This document shows positions 6,377-6,982 of a stretch of DNA of 6,982 nt, piece after piece. The notes beneath the pieces are model-generated. The model was given only the letters and a program-made list of their open reading frames with translations, did no database searches and was not told the origin of the DNA. Numbering within the stretch: the first letter of the stretch is position 1; each line of letters begins with the position of its first letter. This DNA is from an uncultured Collinsella sp. (GTDB lineage: Bacteria > Actinomycetota > Coriobacteriia > Coriobacteriales > Coriobacteriaceae), in NCBI GenBank assembly GCA_902494545.1, contig CABUTP010000080.1, forward strand, positions 1 through 6,982, given 5' to 3'. The translations under genes were made by a program, and so were the position numbers.

Positions 6377-6481
6377 AATACCGCGCCGGCGTTTTTGGCG
6401 GTTGTGGTGGGCAAGGGGGGCATCGCCTACACACGCGACGACGGCGTGGCGGTGATCCCCATGGCGGCACTTGGGGCGTAG
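6377..6481 (+). pseudogene. C-terminal remnant of a second ATPase (DUF4143-type)
   Basis: After an in-frame TAG at 6374-6376, 34 codons read through to TAG at 6479-6481. They include FLAVVVGKGGIAYTRDD and end GVAVIPMAALGA. This closely follows the usual end of bacterial ATPases with a DUF4143 tail: a 'FLAVVTGxGxxAYxRxDGVxVIPxxAL' pattern close to the stop codon. There is no start codon or ribosome site, and upstream sequence is repeat array. It is best read as the 3' stub of a gene whose body was lost when the array edge arrived or a deletion formed. The family call rests on recall of the motif; a chance open frame is the alternative. Confidence 0.5.
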
Positions 6482-6506
6482 TGGTTTTGCGGGGCGTCGG
6501 GCTTCC

Positions 6507-6530
6507 TTTACCGAAAATCCATTTGGTAAA
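6507..6530. promoter_or_regulatory. Inverted repeat overlapping a -35 region
   Basis: TTTACC(G)AAA at 6507-6516 pairs with TTTGGTAAA at 6522-6530, with only one unpaired G. The right arm contains the candidate -35 box at 6523-6528, so a protein bound here would control the downstream promoter. It might equally be the terminal hairpin of the lost ATPase gene, although it has no T-tract. Confidence 0.45.
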
Positions 6531-6551
6531 CCAGATGCTCGCGGATAGAAT
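6523..6551 (+). promoter_or_regulatory. Candidate promoter for a short transcript
   Basis: TTGGTA (6523-6528) and TAGAAT (6546-6551) are separated by exactly 17 bases and match the sigma-70-type consensus at 4/6 and 5/6 positions. The start would be near 6558, immediately before a strong hairpin. It points toward the terminator at 6730-6775. Confidence 0.5.
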
Positions 6552-6557
6552 AAAGTT

Positions 6558-6775
6558 GACGGCAGCCCAAGTGGTGAAGAGCTGGGCAGCGCCGTTGCTT
6601 GGTCAAGAGGTCAATGCCTTAATGGCAGCGACTTGTTATGCTTCGAATGCTGCTTGAGTGCCTCGGAAAGTTCGATAAGCGCCGTGAAGAGCGAGACCAA
6701 AGCAACCAAGAGCTCTACGAGCTCTGATGGGCCCGGGATGACCTCTGATTCAAGTCACCGGGCCTCAATCTTTTT
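6558..6775 (+). ncRNA. Candidate small structured RNA, small-ORF mRNA or attenuated leader (~218 nt)
   Basis: A promoter, a structured 5' end and a terminator enclose this segment. The 5' hairpin pairs ACGGC (6559-6563) with GCCGT (6591-6595) and GCCCA (6565-6569) with TGGGC (6583-6587). AGAGCTC (6709-6715) and GAGCTCT (6719-6725) form a second hairpin with a three-base loop. A 29-codon frame (ATG 6638, stop 6725-6727, peptide beginning MLRMLLECLGKFDKRREE) ends just before the terminator, but it has no clear ribosome site. A leader with an attenuator for a gene starting near 6938 is also possible. I recognise no known RNA family. Confidence 0.35.
6730..6775 (+). terminator. Intrinsic terminator with T-tract
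   Basis: GGCCCGG (6730-6736) pairs with CCGGGCC (6758-6764), and TGAC (6739-6742) pairs with GTCA (6754-6757), with a two-base bulge and an 11-base loop. The tail TCAATCTTTTT gives a run of five T at 6771-6775. The T-tract shows it acts on + strand transcripts, so something upstream of it is transcribed rightward even though no sizeable gene is present. Confidence 0.8.
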
Positions 6776-6937
6776 CATGCATTTGAATAGAGTGGGCGAC
6801 TCTCTTGGGGCCGTCTGCATGGCGTGTGCTTGACGCATGGTATTGCGCCCCGCTTTCATGTCCGCACGGGCGCCTATCCTTACGGCAATGTAGCCGCCTA
6901 TGTAGCAAGCGGCAGGCAATGGAGAAAGGCCCTAACC
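6776..6937. other. Intergenic stretch with a weak promoter candidate
   Basis: No gene is supported here. TTGACG (6830-6835) and TTTCAT (6854-6859) at 18-bp spacing could be a promoter for the frame starting at 6938. CGCCTAT occurs at 6871-6877 and again at 6895-6901, as part of a loose repeat (CGCCTATcctTACGGCAATG...CGCCTATGTAGC), which hints at structure in a 5' leader, but I match it to no riboswitch class. Confidence 0.25.
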
Positions 6938-6982
6938 GTGTCAGCTGAAAAGACGCCGTGTATCTCGGCTATCGATACGACG
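6938..6982 (+). CDS. Possible start of a new gene (3'-truncated by window), function unknown
   Basis: A GTG at 6938 opens a frame to the right edge reading (M)SAEKTPCISAIDTT. GGAGAAAGG (6921-6929) ends eight bases upstream, a good ribosome-site position, and a weak promoter candidate lies at 6830-6859. Fifteen codons are too few to name a family. The same frame is open back to 6791, but no better start codon with a ribosome site is present there. Confidence 0.4.
   Translation, partial: MSAEKTPCISAIDTT

Noticed and set aside
2150..6400. Insertion sequence or integrative element
   Set aside because: No transposase or integrase frame, no terminal inverted repeats at the outer edges and no target duplication could be found.
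5973..6455. Long plus-strand frame across array 3
   Set aside because: Same repeat-derived strings as in the other arrays. It also overlaps the ATPase stub in a different frame, where the stub's frame reads far more like a protein.

Overview
The window looks like chromosomal DNA from a GC-rich anaerobic gut actinobacterium. A Collinsella-like member of the Coriobacteriia is the best guess, from the codon use, the selenium-type xanthine dehydrogenase and the intergenic hairpin repeats. This is an inference; no rRNA or other taxonomic marker is present.

Layout. Positions 1-2044 hold the 3' part of a molybdenum hydroxylase of the xanthine dehydrogenase family (+ strand), followed by a clear intrinsic terminator (2114-2149). 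From about 2150 to 6380 the DNA is accessory in character. Three arrays of imperfect ~61-bp hairpin repeats (2154-2632, 3999-4417, 6017-6375) separate two stand-alone genes. One is a minus-strand AbiEi-like protein with a C-terminal PD-(D/E)XK-type nuclease signature (2705-3703). The other is a plus-strand archaeal-type ATPase with a DUF234-like C-terminus (4543-5922). A perfect 25-bp inverted repeat with a TATAAT on each strand lies directly upstream of the ATPase. A tandem 11-bp repeat lies upstream of the AbiEi-like gene.

Right end. The third array decays into half-units and runs straight into a 34-codon remnant that reads like the C-terminus of a second ATPase, of the DUF4143 type (6377-6481). 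Beyond it, an inverted repeat overlaps a reasonable promoter (6523-6551). A ~218-nt segment with a strong 5' hairpin and a canonical terminator (6730-6775) follows, and is best explained as a small RNA, a small-ORF mRNA or an attenuated leader. The last 45 bases may be the start of a new gene at GTG 6938.

How the parts fit. The dehydrogenase belongs to purine or other heterocycle catabolism and has no visible link to the rest. The two intact accessory genes both carry predicted nuclease folds and their own putative operators. Together with the ATPase remnant they look like turnover of defence or mobile-type cargo at a site marked by hairpin arrays. No transposase, integrase, CRISPR array, tRNA or rRNA was found.
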